From positions 8,990,001-9,054,000 of the forward strand of contig JAUJPP010000012.1 of NCBI GenBank assembly GCA_030562195.1: a DNA stretch of 64,000 bases, given 5' to 3'. Below, in pieces: positions 12,581 to 26,052 of this stretch. The translations under genes were made by a program, and so were the position numbers. This DNA is from Nipponacmea schrenckii. Its lineage: Eukaryota > Mollusca > Gastropoda > Lottiidae. The stretch's first letter is position 1; each line of letters starts with the position of its first letter. The notes beneath the pieces are model-generated. The model did not search any database. It saw only the letters and a program-made list of their open reading frames with translations, and was not told the DNA's origin.

Positions 12581-15500
12581 ATTTAAAATTCTTATTTTCC
12601 TTCCCTTTCAATTTGTACTATTTTCCTATCCTTTTCATCAACTTGGTCATGAAAAAATACAGAGTTTATCATACAAATTACAATAAATGTTAAGAAACAT
12701 GCCAAAGAGTTTCTTTTGGGACTATCTAACTTCATCTGTTTCAGAATAAATTTGTGGCCTTGCATTTCCTTTCATGATATATAATATACATCCATCTGAT
12801 GATGTAAACCAGATAAAAAACATACTACTGAACTTCTGCCCCATTTGTTACAAAGAAGTTTAATCAAACTTGGGGAATCAATGTATTGGAAGGTCCCCAG
12901 TCATTATGACATCTGAATAATCCTCTAATACTGATTCTGTTACCGTCTTGTCCAGTTACATCATATCTTCATACAATTTTCTAGTTAATCTCTGTTATCA
13001 CACAAACTCTCAATATATGATTCTGAACATCATCCATGAATAATTTTACAGTGTACAATTGTACAGAAACCCACAATAGCTAAGTTTCACCTCTTGTCCT
13101 TTTGTAGCAATTACATTAACATTGTTTTAAAACCTTTTTACCTACCTCAATCTACAAAAATCTAAAAGACAATCTAAAAATGTTATCTTAACAAGATAAA
13201 ATTGAGACGTTTTTTGTTGAAAACGGGTCCTACTTTGTACAGATTTAAATAAGTCAAAAAAAAAACTTCTTTGACAACTGAATATAAATAGTTGCTGATG
13301 GCTTAGGGTTTCTCTCTTTTCATTTTTCCTCCTTTGTATAAAGCTTTACTGTCAGAACAATTATCAAAGCAATTCTATGGAGTATATAGTATATAAGGTA
13401 CATGGACATGAATATAATTCATCAATAAAGCAAAGACATAAAAATTTGTCTCAGAAAGAGGTTTTTAAACTGAATATATCTCTAATCTCTTTACTGTCTA
13501 GTAACTTCATCATGAACAATTTCTCTATAAATGGAAACCTATTTATAGATTAAAATTCATTATCTAAAATTCAAAAATGTTCGTAAACAGTATGTTTACT
13601 GTCAAAACCAAATTTATGATTCTGTGAAACAACAGCATCAGACCAGGAAGTTTTTGTGTTGCTGTAGAAATAACCTAATACTTAATACTTAAGTATAGAA
13701 ATCTAGAAACTTTCCAGCAGATTAAGTCAGGTGACATCATCAACATCTATTTACCAAAGCATAATGGTAATATTTACTACTTGCAGCAGTTTGAGTTTAG
13801 TAGTTATCTTTGAGGACATGTTTATCAATAGTGTGTTGGTCATGATCAATAAGTTTTTCTTATGATCTTCTTTTCTCTTCACATTTCTTTCCTATAAACC
13901 TTACATCAATGAAAAAAATGTGAACTCTGTTAATAATTTTTTTAGTAGGATGAAACTCAAACGTAATGAAGTTAATAAATTCCTTTACAATAAATCTCAA
14001 TTACAAGAGGTTAACACAAATCACTGTCAGATTGGAAATTGTGTCTCAGCAGTGAACTTTATTACAGCAAATCAAAATATCAAGGCATTGTAACACCAGA
14101 TCATGATGACATCCAAGACACTATGACATGATATGACAATCTTTGGCTGTGGTATCTTCATGGCAGGAAGGGCAATATGGAATGACACAACAGAAAATAT
14201 AAATTTTTCTTTTATCATAGGTCATAATAGATGATGTGGCTATTATTTCCTTAAATCATCTTGCCATACTCTATAGTGTCTGATCTGGAACAAAACTGTT
14301 GATTTTATTTTTCTCAATTTCAGGATGGTTTGGGGGTGACAAGACTATACTGCTATCCAACTGTTAACTGTATTTCAATGCCATGAATGAGTTGTAATAA
14401 TTATAATTAAGGAACTTTAACTATCTGAGCATATTCAGATAAAAAAAAAATAATAATTTGACCATTAAACATTTAATTTTATATTTCTTTTCTAAGTTAC
14501 AAATGGAGATTTTTTTTTATAATTTCTAGTTTAACCATGAGAAAAACGAAGTGTATTGAATGAGCCAATACTGAGAAAAACAGTGGTATCTGAATGTATA
14601 AATGTTTCCCTGCAGTCGTTTCCATTTGTCTATTTATAGAAACGTTTTCAAGACCATGTAATAAGAACAAAAAACATAAAACTTAAATAATAAAGCACAG
14701 TTTCTGAAAGAAATAGCTAAATTTGAATACTAAATAATTTGTCAGTCACTTTATTATTGGTAAAAGAAGAATTCTCAATGACCAGTAAGCTACCATCGTA
14801 AAAAAATTCTATTTGAGGGCCGAAATTTTCTTCACAATGCTTACTGCCATATATGGCCAACTCAACAGCTTTGATAATTTGACAGGTACCAATGTAAGTG
14901 AAGTAGGGTAGGGTAGAAACTTTACTACCAAAACCTGTTAAATAGATGGCTTTGACATTGTGACAAACTTTAATCTTTCAAGTTGATGACAAGCAATACA
15001 TCTAATCAATCACAATTAAAATCATAAACACAGTTTGGCTTTTCTCAGTTTCATTATTATTTTTAATAAGTTGCATCACTGTTGTATTATGAATAATGTG
15101 TAAAGTCATGTCTGTACCTTTAAATAGATATTCTATTACTATTCTTTAGTCTTAAGTCGAACAATTTAACTTCTGCTTTTGTGGTTTGAACTGACAATTC
15201 TTTTCCTTTAAAATCATTTGATTCCAGTTAATGGGCATCAAACTGTAATAATGAAAGAGACCACAAAATGTCTTAATTCAGCAATTTCAATGGAATTCTT
15301 TTAAGGAAATAAGGTATTTAACAGGGTAATGGACTGTTTTTAACTGCAACAGAAATTTACCATCAAACTATGTTTAATTCTATTACAAGCTTTAACAATC
15401 ATTCACCATCAAGACTACATACTTTAAACAATATTCTACTGGATGCACTGCTCACACAATCTGTTTTCAACAGCAAGTGACAATAAAATCTCCTTTTCTG

Positions 15501-17276
15501 AAGTGTTCTTATATAATTATCATGTATCATATCTTCAACAGTTTGTTACAATCTATTGCAATTCTGTATCAAAGATTGTCAGCAGCCACTGAAGACTACA
15601 AATTTGACCTTAGACACTAACAATATTAGTAAAATTTTTGAACAAGAGAAAAGAAACCAACACAACAAAAACTGAGTTACTGACATTATATTTATAAAGA
15701 CAATTTTCTATTATTCTACCTTGATTTGTGGATTGTCCACATAAATTAATGTGTCATGTTCAAAGCTTGAGGCCAGAATACCCAGTGATGTCTGATATAT
15801 TTCTCCTCTGTCTTGATACAATAATGATAGGTTAGGGAATAAGTCTAATATAATATACCAGAGCTGTCTCAAATGACTTGTGAAAACTCATATTTATTTC
15901 ACAACTCATAAGACCAAAATGTCATTATATATCATTATTTCTCTCACATATCAAGAAATTAACTGATATCTGTCTCTGGTCTGAAATATGTGGAACTAAA
16001 ATGTTCAATGCAAGGTTACCAATGCCTCCAGCATGAAACATTGACTTTATAATACTATCACACTTTCTTTTAAATCTTTTGGTAGTAATAGAATCTACAG
16101 CTTTTACATGCAGATATGAACAATATGAAATTATTCAAACATGATCATCAATTCTCAATTTAAGAACAATACTGCAAAAAGCACCAAGCATTGAACTGGA
16201 CTGGATTTTAGGCAAACAAGATAAAAAAAATAATCTATCATGGTTTGGATTGGGCAATTTGAATAACAATTTCATACACTGTAATTTTGTTTCAGAAGAG
16301 CGGAAAACATCATTGACAACTACTAGCAACAAAATGATTTAACATACAAGGAGTTATTTCCCCCTAATAAAACTTCTTATAAGAGCATTGTAATTATCTT
16401 ACAAGTTAGAAGGGACATAAATCTTCATAGACTCAAGAATTTGGCTACTCTTAACTTATTCTGAAGCACTGAATTAAACTGAAGTATTGAATTTGAGTCT
16501 TCTTGCATGTCTTTTCACACAAGCATTGACTGCACAGTCTGCACTATGCATATAGTTTCTGTGCTTAAATCTTATAGCCTTCTGCTTCCTAATGATGAAT
16601 TTTACTATCAATTTGAATAAGTTAACAACTGCCAAATAACTAATTAATCCTCTTTGAAAACTTACCCAAAACATTGAGGCAGTTCTACAGTTGAGAATTG
16701 TTGACTAATTTTGATACCAAAAAAAACATATTTTTCCCTTAACATTTTTCCCTTAAAACCTTTTTCTACACCTCACTGGTTTGAATCATAAAGCATCATT
16801 GGCTATTTTGGATTAAGTGCTTAACAAACTGTGGATGCAACACGAAACACCTGTAACCAACTTGTAAAGTGACCAAAAAAAATACACGTTCCTCATCTTT
16901 TAGATGAAGATGAGATTTACATGATTATGACATAAGGAATTTGTTTGATATTTCTACTTGTATAACTGTTCAGTTCCATTTCAAGCTGTTTTTAATTAGT
17001 ATATTTTCTCACCACACTGCCAAGAAACTGGTTTTAGAAAGATAGAAAGCTGAAACACAACCAAACTAAATATATGTGGCTTGTCATAAAAATTAAAATT
17101 TGTCCTTTAATAATTGTAAAGTGAATCTTCTGTTCTTAATAACAGCATTGTTCTATTTATCAATACAATGGATTAGTATTGTATTAACACACAATTACAA
17201 TATTAGGTAAATACTGTTCCTAACTGTGCAATAGTTTTAAAAAAAGTGTCCAATATTAGGTGAAAAATAACTTTCC
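12581..17276. other. gene-free stretch
   Basis: AT-rich DNA without supportable exons, RNA genes or clear transposons. Short frames near 16.1-16.7 kb on the minus strand lack protein-like composition and splice context. Possibly part of the first CASK intron. Confidence 0.55.
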
Positions 17277-17520
17277 AGGCGTGATAACATACGCCCACAC
17301 ATCAGCATTGTTTAATCATTTTTTCCTTTGATTTATAATTTATAATGCTCATACCAAGTTTCATTAAAATCCATTGAAAATTTGATAGCTTCTATTGAAT
17401 CCACAATAAATTTTGATCCAATTTTACTAATTCAAGGGCAATAATTCAAAAGCCATTTAAAAAAAATCATTAGTTTTCATCAATTCCAATGCTCACAATA
17501 AGTTTTAGTCGAGGGTAATA
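17277..17520. mobile_element. TIR/tandem-monomer element, truncated copy A
   Basis: Starts with the family end ...AACATACGCCCAC (about 17286-17298). One and a half internal monomers follow with the family phrases CATACCAAGTTTCATT, AAAATCCATTGAAAA, TTCAAGGGCAATAA and CATCAATTCCAATGCTCAC. The right inverted end is missing. Same family as the copies at 24.1, 25.4 and 35.8 kb. Confidence 0.75.
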
Positions 17521-20500
17521 CCTAAAAAAACATTCATTGGAAATCATTTATTAAAATGTTGTCCAATCTAGATGTTAAGAGCAATATATGAAAGGATAAA
17601 ACTATTAAATCATATGGTGTTCAGGGTTACTGAGAGAAACAGTGAATATGTTATTATGGTAATGGGTTGGTACCTTTAACCCTCTTAGTTCTAATACATA
17701 TAGCCTGTTTTATTCATTGTCTTGACCTGATTATTCATTTACCAACCTTATCTTCTCCTGTATGACATTTAATTACAGAATAGATAAATATCTACCACCT
17801 ATCAGCTTAACTTGACTAGCTGAATCAATTTCCTCTCTTCTACATTATACGTCTTAACATCATGCTGTACTTACTTGGTTTGTACAGGCAATAGTTATAT
17901 TTAATCACTTATTTCCATTTGACATGTCAGTTTGATATTCTATTGCAAGAAAATTAAGTTTTTATCACATTTTCATTTACTACTTATTGTTATAATATGT
18001 CTAATGTGCCAATAAGGCTCATCAGGTTGTCTTTCAATCAACATGTCACTTTGTTGTAGATCTGTTAAAGACCAATGAGCACCAGCTCTAAAAAGATCAT
18101 TAAGTGTGTGTATCATCCTTTAAAGATGTCATGACATCTGCATTCATACCTCCAATAAACCTTATGTTTTACAATGCAAAATCGTGAATATATGGATTCA
18201 AAATATATATGGTATCCAACAAAATCGTTACAGATGAACTAAGATAAATTAAACATGTAAATTGTTATATTAAACTGAAGATAGTTTGACATTCCTGCTA
18301 TTTGATTAAAGGTTTAATGTCAGAGCAACTTGTTAAGGACAAGCAAGTAATAAACGAAAATAATGAGATTGTATTTTACATTCGTCTTAATCAATATCAC
18401 CAATATTTTTTTCGTAACGGTTAAATTTGTTCGGACATCAAATTGCTTTTCTCCTAGAAGATATTGATTCTCTTTCTAACTTTCATAAAACATGACTTTC
18501 GGTGGTAAAAATACAAAGATCAATTCAATGATTGAAATTATTCTAGTCCAAATTGATGAGATTTGTTTACATTTTATTTTATATTCATTTATAATTTTAC
18601 TTCAAACTTCTGCTTTCAAGCCCAAATTCAACTCATACATTTTTATTTTTGCTACATACAATTCCTCTACTGATATTAAGTCAGAATGGTTCCGAAAAAG
18701 TATGGTATTGATCACATTCTACTTTTTATTTCTTATATGCCAGCAGCATGAAATGTGGAGCGTATTTTGCTGTTACCCATGTCTGACCGTCTGTCTGTGC
18801 AAAACTTAACCAAAACTGCTATGCATTTACACATCTCATAGACAAACTGCTCCACAATATTTTAAATTGCTATAACAAGCCAATTGTGGAACGACGGACC
18901 AAGGAATATTATAATTTGGTAGAATAAAAATGTCAAAAATGTGAAATATTGTGAAATAAAAAAAAAGGAAAACGGTAATAATGGCATAAATCATTTAACA
19001 CCAAAAACTAATTTGCTAATATTGATAAGAGAATTTTACCTTCTCTATAACTGACTCGATTCATTACTATTATCGTGTGAGAGGAAACATACAAGTGTAA
19101 TGGATCAATTATCATAATTATCTGCCCCTGACGGCACAACATCAGGTTTTAATCATCATTGGTAGAGCTCTTAAAGCAATAGACTATTAATTGCTCACGT
19201 AAAATGTGCCAGATGTGAAAGCAAGTTGATTTGTACAGCTCAATCTAATCCAGCATACAAATAAAAAGAAAGGAGATATAATACACTGATCAGCTCTGAT
19301 TTGTTTTATTGAGCCTGCTGATTTCATTTTTCTTCTAACTGCCAGCACAAACAACACACTCTTTATAGACTGACAATTTAACTAAGTCTTTATAGCCTCA
19401 GAGGAAATCAGCAATAGAAAAATAGATCAGTTGATAAACAGTAGAATAGATCGTAAAATAAATTCATATATGACATATTAAACATAAACTTTTCTTGTAT
19501 CTTAAAATAGCAAGATTAAATAGCATCTCATATTGATTATCATAGTATCAGCAGTAATCTTTAACAAAAACTTAACTCTTAAATTCAGAGCAATCTAACT
19601 GTTCTTACTTTTTTGCTTTGAAATCAACTCCACTTCAATCAAATGTTTTTTTTCTTTAAAAATTATAACATGATAGAATTTTATTATATGCAATCATCAA
19701 ATGATAGTCAAAAATTGTAGTGAAAAAAGTCAAAAAAGTTTAAATGTGGTTGTTGAGTAAGGTTGATTACTTGGTGAAGAGCCATTAACTGTGGGATCTA
19801 GCTAAATATGGTTAGCAAATAGTGCCAAATTATGGTTATTGCAAGCCAATTAAGTGCTTAAAGGGTAACACAGCCATCTACCCTAATATCCAAAATATCT
19901 ATTTTAATACAGAAACCAAGTGTAATTTATGTCATTAGTAACAAAAAAAACTGACAAAAGAAGAGAGATACCACTAGATGAAGATATTACTGTTGAAGTA
20001 TTATTATATCCAAATATAGTGAATTTACATCATAAAATCAAACAGTCTATTATGGTAAATATGTACTTAATGATAATTAACAGGTTTATAATATTTAAAT
20101 TATATGTCAAAATACAATGTCATATCTATGTCAAACAATTATTGTGCAAATAGATAGTTTTTTTGTAAAATATAATAAAAAATATTTTACAATTTTATTA
20201 CAAATAATAGGATCATATCAAACTTCCTATGAGGAAAATTTTGAGTAATGTTTTTGTAACGTGTGACTATGATGTAATACAAACAGGAAGTACAAACATT
20301 TTTATATGATAACATTGTATTAATAAAAATATATACACCCTTGTGCAACAAAAATCATTTAAGATCAAGTAATAAACAACTTGTCCCATCAACAATCGAT
20401 TGGAATCTATAACCAGTAATGATTTGCACACTGGATTTGATATATTTTACTATTATTATATTAGGAGTAAATCCTAAGAGATCTACTCTAGAATTGTAGT

Positions 20501-23500
20501 ATACCACGGAAGTGTAATGAGTGTAGGTTATTGATCACTTGTAGAAATATTGGTACAACAGATAGGTTAGAATAGCCTCTAGAGATAAACTGTTTTAACC
20601 TGTTATTACTTCTTATTCAAATAATCAAATACAAAAGACCAGCTCAAGTGTTTTTAAAGTGTATTAAATGCAAAGTTTGATTTACAAAATTTGTAAAGTT
20701 ATTGTCAGTTAATATTTCAAATAAAGAGAAATTTTAAACTGTAGGAGCTTGCAAATCTAATTCTAGCTTCTGTGACCTCATGTTATGTTCAAATCTTTTT
20801 GGAAAGCAAACAAAGGCCGAAAATCAGAATGGCACAAATGAAAGTTAAGTGTTATCCATAGCAGTACATAAGAAAACCTTTTCATATTCTGTTCCAGACT
20901 GCACTAACTATTACATGTACATCAAGTATTAAAAAGAAGCAATATAATCTGTACCAATACTTGATAATAGTCTTACAGTCTATATTGATGTAGAATTGAG
21001 TTAATGATTAGACTTGAAGAAAATAATCTGGTCATTTAGATTCCTATTTACTGCTTCACTAATCACTTGGAAATCTACAAATTTCTGATAGATAAAGTAA
21101 CATAGCAATGAGAGCAATGGATTGTTATTTTCATATAATAAGCTCTATTTCGAACTGAAAAAAAACTACATGTCAAGCATCTATCTTGTGCTAAAAAACA
21201 TTCTTTAAGCCTATATTTTGCATTTTTTTAGGTATGATTTACAACTCAAGTAGAGAGCTTGCAAATTTTCTTATGCTTTCATTTTTCAAATTTACAGCAA
21301 CTAGAAAATCAAAGGGAGTATGCCAGCTAAATAATATAATAATTTTCTGTTTTATTTCAAGTGATTTTGTAGAGACAGTAATCCTTGTCCTGGGACTTAA
21401 TTTCTTTATTTTCAGGAAGGTATAGTTTGCAAAAGTTTTTCACCACAAGATCCAGTTTCCTTTCTAATATAAATAATTCAAAATAAGCAATGTAATTAGG
21501 CGCCTACTGTCAATTTAATCAATGATCATTGTTCACTTTAAATTAATGATGGTTCGTAAAAAAAGAACTTCTCAATATTTACGGGAGGTTAATGGAAAAT
21601 CAGATGTTATTGATTTCAATGGTTTTAATTAGAAAGAAAACTTAAGTTTTGGATACCAAAATAGCTCTTGAAATATATCTTTAAAGATTATCTTTCAAGT
21701 AAAAATAAGACTGACTAAAAAAATATGTTTGATTTTATGTTAGTTCTTGTCATGGTGAATAAGAAGCCTAGTGTTCAAAACAGGGCGTAAAAGCTGAAAA
21801 TAAAATGTGGTATCATTTAATCAGTAGAATGATTAAAGCATGCCACAATGCTTATAACTCAGGATCTCAAATTTAATGGAGTACAACAGATAAAAGCAAA
21901 ATGGGTGAAGACAGCAGTTTGGTTCTGGTATATATGGAAATATTCTTATTAAGGACTAAAAATGGACAAAAATTGTATAATTTGTTCAAAAATACCTCAA
22001 ACTAATATAATTACTTCTATTTCAAGTTCTATATATGTCTTAGGGTCTTGGGAAGTGACATGTTGTCAGTTTGAAGGTTGATAATTCTGGACAATTTTGA
22101 CAGTGAGCTGTAAACAATATTCCTGATTAGCTCAGTAAAAAATTTCTAATTTATTTAAGATTTTTGGATGTAGATGTAATTGTATTAAAAGTTTGATCCA
22201 TGCAGAAATATACACAGTTTTGAGGAAAACATGGAATTATACATAGTTTAGACATGGAGGCTGATAAACTATCTTTAGAAACCATTTCATACTTTCAATA
22301 TTTTAAAATTCACAGACAGATACAGTAAAAGATAAGAAATTATATATAGTTATAAATGATAAAGTGTGAGTCAGTGTAGAAAATACAGTATTTTATTTTA
22401 CAATGAATAAAAGAGTATGTAAATATACTGGAATATTCTTTCAAAAGATGATTGACTCTCTAAACCAGACAGTTGATATCCATTATTCAAGTTTTATATT
22501 GTTTTAGTGTTATAACAGTATATCATTTATAGATACATGCTGGTGCCTCTTCTCTAAATAGTATGTATTTTTGCCTGACACTGTATGGAAAGTTTTTTTA
22601 TCTACTCAAATACTTTCAATTAGACAATATAATCCAATATATATCTTGAAATTTGGTTTTATGAAACTTGTCTTTAAACTTTGTTTTGTGAACCTTAGAC
22701 CTAATGGCATGATTAATCCTGATTATCTGTGCTATACATTCATAAACACATTAAAAGTGAATGAATTGAATGTATAACAGAATATATTCCAAAATTCCCA
22801 ATAACAGTAAATATTCCAAAATTCCTAAAGACATTGTAAATAAATCTTTTATTGAGCAGATGACTTGGTTGGTGGAATATAAAATAACTCAGAATGAATA
22901 ATAAGTTTGTCTGATCATGGATCAAGCATTTCGCAGAAAAAACACAAAATAAAACACAGATTTGATTTTAAATTAAACAAACTTCATACCCCCCCCCCCC
23001 CTTTATTTACATGGCACTGAAATGCTGAATCTGAAATTACAGTACAATCTTTCTGTACAATTCATATCAAGAAATCAAGTACTACATTAGTTCCAAATAA
23101 GACATAAACATAAGCCTGAGCTTATTTCAAATGGCTTAGATGGTCATTATAATTGTTATAGAAGAGACAGCCCTCAGGCATTTTTATTAGAAACACAGCA
23201 ATAATATATCATAGAGCAGTTAGTATCTTGTCTTGATTGTTTACAAACATTATGTAGAGTTGGTGTTAGAAATTAAGCGAAACAGTAACATGGTTTGTTG
23301 TATTCAGAAATAACAATATTTTATGTTTGAAGTATGATGTATAAGTATGTAAAGAAAATAAACATATACAGCTAGTGAGTATTCTCAAAGTGTTATGCAT
23401 TCAAATTATTATATATTTGTAGGCAATAAATGTTCTTTATACAATTCTTTCATGAACAACAGTTATTCTAGCAGATGTAGCACTTCTTATTGTTTCTTTA

Positions 23501-23731
23501 TTAATTTGTCTACAGGTATTGGTATAAGGACAGTAGCAGAAATTTTCAGGAGAAATCAAGTTAAAACATATTGGTCCTATTTCTGCAAGAATAGTTTATA
23601 TTTGTGGTGAATAATCAAAGCATTGTAATCATTTGAAAAGTGATATCTTCCTGTCTATGCAGGAGAGTAGTATATGAACTGAATGCGTTATGTGTTGGTG
23701 AATGAGAAAGAGAATTAAAAGCTCAACTTAC
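17521..23731. other. gene-free stretch left of the CASK first exon
   Basis: If the CASK call is right this is intron 1. I looked for the next kinase exon (glycine loop and VAIK-type lysine region) on the minus strand and did not see it. Open frames at 18.5, 19.9, 21.2 and 22.6 kb on the plus strand do not resemble known proteins. A C13 run lies at about 22990-23002. Confidence 0.5.
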
Positions 23732-23827
23732 TTGCCCTCTACTTCTTGTAGATCGTAAACATTATCAAATAGAACATCAGGGTCCTCGGAAGACGGGATT
23801 CTTGTATTACTCATATTTCACTCTCAC
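23732..23827 (-). CDS. CASK: CASK (MAGUK scaffold kinase), first coding exon
   Basis: CASK is a membrane-associated guanylate kinase scaffold (CaM-kinase domain, L27 domains, PDZ, SH3, guanylate kinase) at synapses and epithelial junctions. Only the first coding exon is visible. An acceptor (TTATTGTAG) precedes 23827 and the ATG is at 23814. The exon encodes 27 residues plus two bases of codon 28, ending at a consensus donor GTAAGT (23731 downwards). The peptide MSNTRIPSSEDPDVLF, then DNVYDLQEVEGK, lines up with the N-terminus I know for animal CASK (DDDVLFEDVYELCEVIGK), just before the kinase glycine loop. The usual I of VIGK is E here, and there is a longer leader before the DVLF core. The acceptor upstream of the ATG implies at least one non-coding 5' exon to the right. 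The remaining exons must lie at lower coordinates, probably outside the window. A short match leaves some doubt. Confidence 0.7.
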
Positions 23828-24123
23828 CTACAATAAATATAAAATAATTATAGATATTTGTGTAATATTCCATATCAAAGATCAAATGTAGAGTTGGTAT
23901 ATTGAAAAAACAGGTTATTTTGGTCCTTATTTTTTAAGATTGTTTGAAGTAATATTACATAGGGTTTTTCTTCAAAGATCTTGACAGTACCTTCTTGATT
24001 TTATATTTGCATCATTCATTATTTCACCTTGTAGTGATAAATCTTAACACCTCACTTACCAGAGATAATGAATCCTTTAGAAATTCAAAATAACACATAA
24101 CACAGAATTTGAAAATATTTCTT
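23828..24123. other. putative intron upstream of the CASK coding exon
   Basis: Begins (minus sense) upstream of the TAG acceptor at 23828-23829. AT-rich; nothing else seen. Confidence 0.5.
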
Positions 24124-24396
24124 GCCAGACAAGGTACTATATCCCCACTGGCAGCATTGAATTGAAAATTGTAGCTTCTAGTGCACCCACAATCAAATAT
24201 TGAAGCGATTTTACTAAGTCAAGAGCGATAACAAAAAAAAACGTTCAACCAAATATCGTCAAATTTAAACTTTCGCACCATGTTTCATTAAAATCCATTG
24301 AAAATTGTAGCTTCTTTTGTATCTACAACAAATGTTGATGAACAAACAGACAGGGGCAACAACGATAAATGTCCACCTATTCATGTGGGCGTATAA
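24124..24396. mobile_element. TIR/tandem-monomer element, short copy B
   Basis: Left end GCCAGACAAGGTACTATATC then CCCACTGGCAGCATTGAA, matching the left end of the larger copy at 35758. It has one to two monomers with GTAGCTTCT and AAAATCCATTGAAAATTG, then CAGACAGGGGCAACAACGAT and the right inverted end GTGGGCGTATAA (24385-24396). Nearly complete but with few monomers. Confidence 0.85.
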
Positions 24397-25418
24397 AAAT
24401 AACCCAGTGACCACAAAACAACTGTCACTGAATGCCTGATATAAATTTAAAAATGCAAGAATAAGTTTATGTCAGAGCAAACCTGCCAAAGATACAGAGC
24501 ACAAATGTCATTCCCATCTATACAGCCAAAATTTATAACATTCAGAACTCCTTTAATGCTGTCTCTTTCAATATATTTATATTTCATACAAAAAAAAATA
24601 CACATTAGGATTAAACACTATAATGATTAAATAATAGTTGTAAAATCTGACCTTCAGGAAGAGTAAATTAAAACCTTTAATTTCAACTTCATTACCAAAT
24701 CATTATGTTCCTTATTTAAACTGTTCGGTAACTAGATTTTTACAAAATTGTAACATGTATTTATCATATGTTTAGTGTAAATATAGTGTAAATATTCTGA
24801 ATTGTTATCAAATTTGGAAGAAATCTGAAAGAACTATGTACATAAAAATTTGAAAGCAATTATAATTTATTATCTGAACCTTTCCGACATAGAACGCAGC
24901 CTGAAATTTAATTGGATGTTAAGGCCCTTTATTGTACCTGATGAGCCTAATAATGGATATTTTTGGCAGGTATCAGTAATTTCAATAAGGCTACTACACT
25001 TGATTTCTAAATACTTGACATGCAGAGCCGGTAACATGTGTTTTTCCCAGCCACCAACCTGCAACTGCATATGTACAAGCCATGTAGCTTCTAGATAAAA
25101 ACTGCAGCCTTTATTTGAGAGACAGTGGCAATTTTCATCCACTTATCTAGGTGAGAATATAAAAATTACCAGCTGAAAACTAAGTTAGACACGTTCCCAT
25201 GCATGACCCATGCAGTGTTGATGAGTAAATGTGCAGTTGAAGGTTTAATTAGGTGAGACAATAATCTAGCTGCATGTAACATAAAGATTGTAATTGGTTA
25301 AAATTGGTCTAATGTAAGGTCAATGAAGGTTATTAACTGATCCTCAGCCTGCATTCTGTACTGGGATTGTACAAATTTTAATTTTGTTGTGTCTAAACAG
25401 AGTAACAGTTGCAGTCTA
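24397..25418. other. gene-free stretch
   Basis: Contains opposed open frames of 82 and 90 codons around 24.85-25.14 kb. Neither looks like a conserved protein and neither has splice-site support. Nothing else seen. Confidence 0.5.
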
Positions 25419-26052
25419 GCAAGATACGCCCACTTTAAAGTATATTTTAACACAAGCTGAAATTGTCTAATCCAAGATCTCATCAATATAAATGTTCACA
25501 CCAAATTTCATTCAAATCAGATGAAACCTAGTCTCTATTGTATTTACTAGCTTATTTTCATGACTTTGGATAAGTCAAGAGCAATAACTCAACTATACTT
25601 CATCGAAAAATCGCCAATTAGAACTTGTTCAAGATTTCATAAATAAAAATGATCACATTAAATTTTCATTCAAATCAAATACAAGCTGTTGTCTCTATCG
25701 TGTTCACAAGTCTATTTCGACGCGTTTTGACTAAGATAAGGACAATAACTCAAAAAACGTTCACAGAAAAATCGTCACTACCGGTATCAAACTTGTCCAA
25801 GATCTCATGAATATATATGATTACATCAAATTTCATTCAAATCCGCTGAAAACTGTAGTCTCTATTGCGTTCACAAGCAAATTTTGACGTGTTTTTACAA
25901 ATTCAAGTGCAATAACTCAAAAACTGTTCACCGAAAAATCATCAATTTCGAATCCGAGATCTCATCAATATAAATGATCAAAGCAAGTTTTATTCAAATC
26001 CAGACAGGGGTGACGACCAAATACGACCACATAATAATGAGGACGAATATAA
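25419..26052. mobile_element. TIR/tandem-monomer element, copy C
   Basis: Left end GATACGCCCAC (about 25423-25433). Then about three to four monomers of roughly 155 bp, each carrying TCATTCAAATC, GTCTCTATTG.GTTCACAAG, TTTTGACG.GTTTT and CAATAACTCAA. The right end is ACAGGGGTGACGACCAAATA then a decayed CGACCACATA...GGACGAATATAA. Internal repeats are more diverged than in copy D, suggesting an older copy. Confidence 0.85.

Noticed and set aside
19929..20153. Plus-strand frame starting MSLVTKKTDKRREIPLDEDI
   Set aside because: The first 25 residues look protein-like, but the rest is AT-driven sequence and no donor ends the plausible part; no family recognised.
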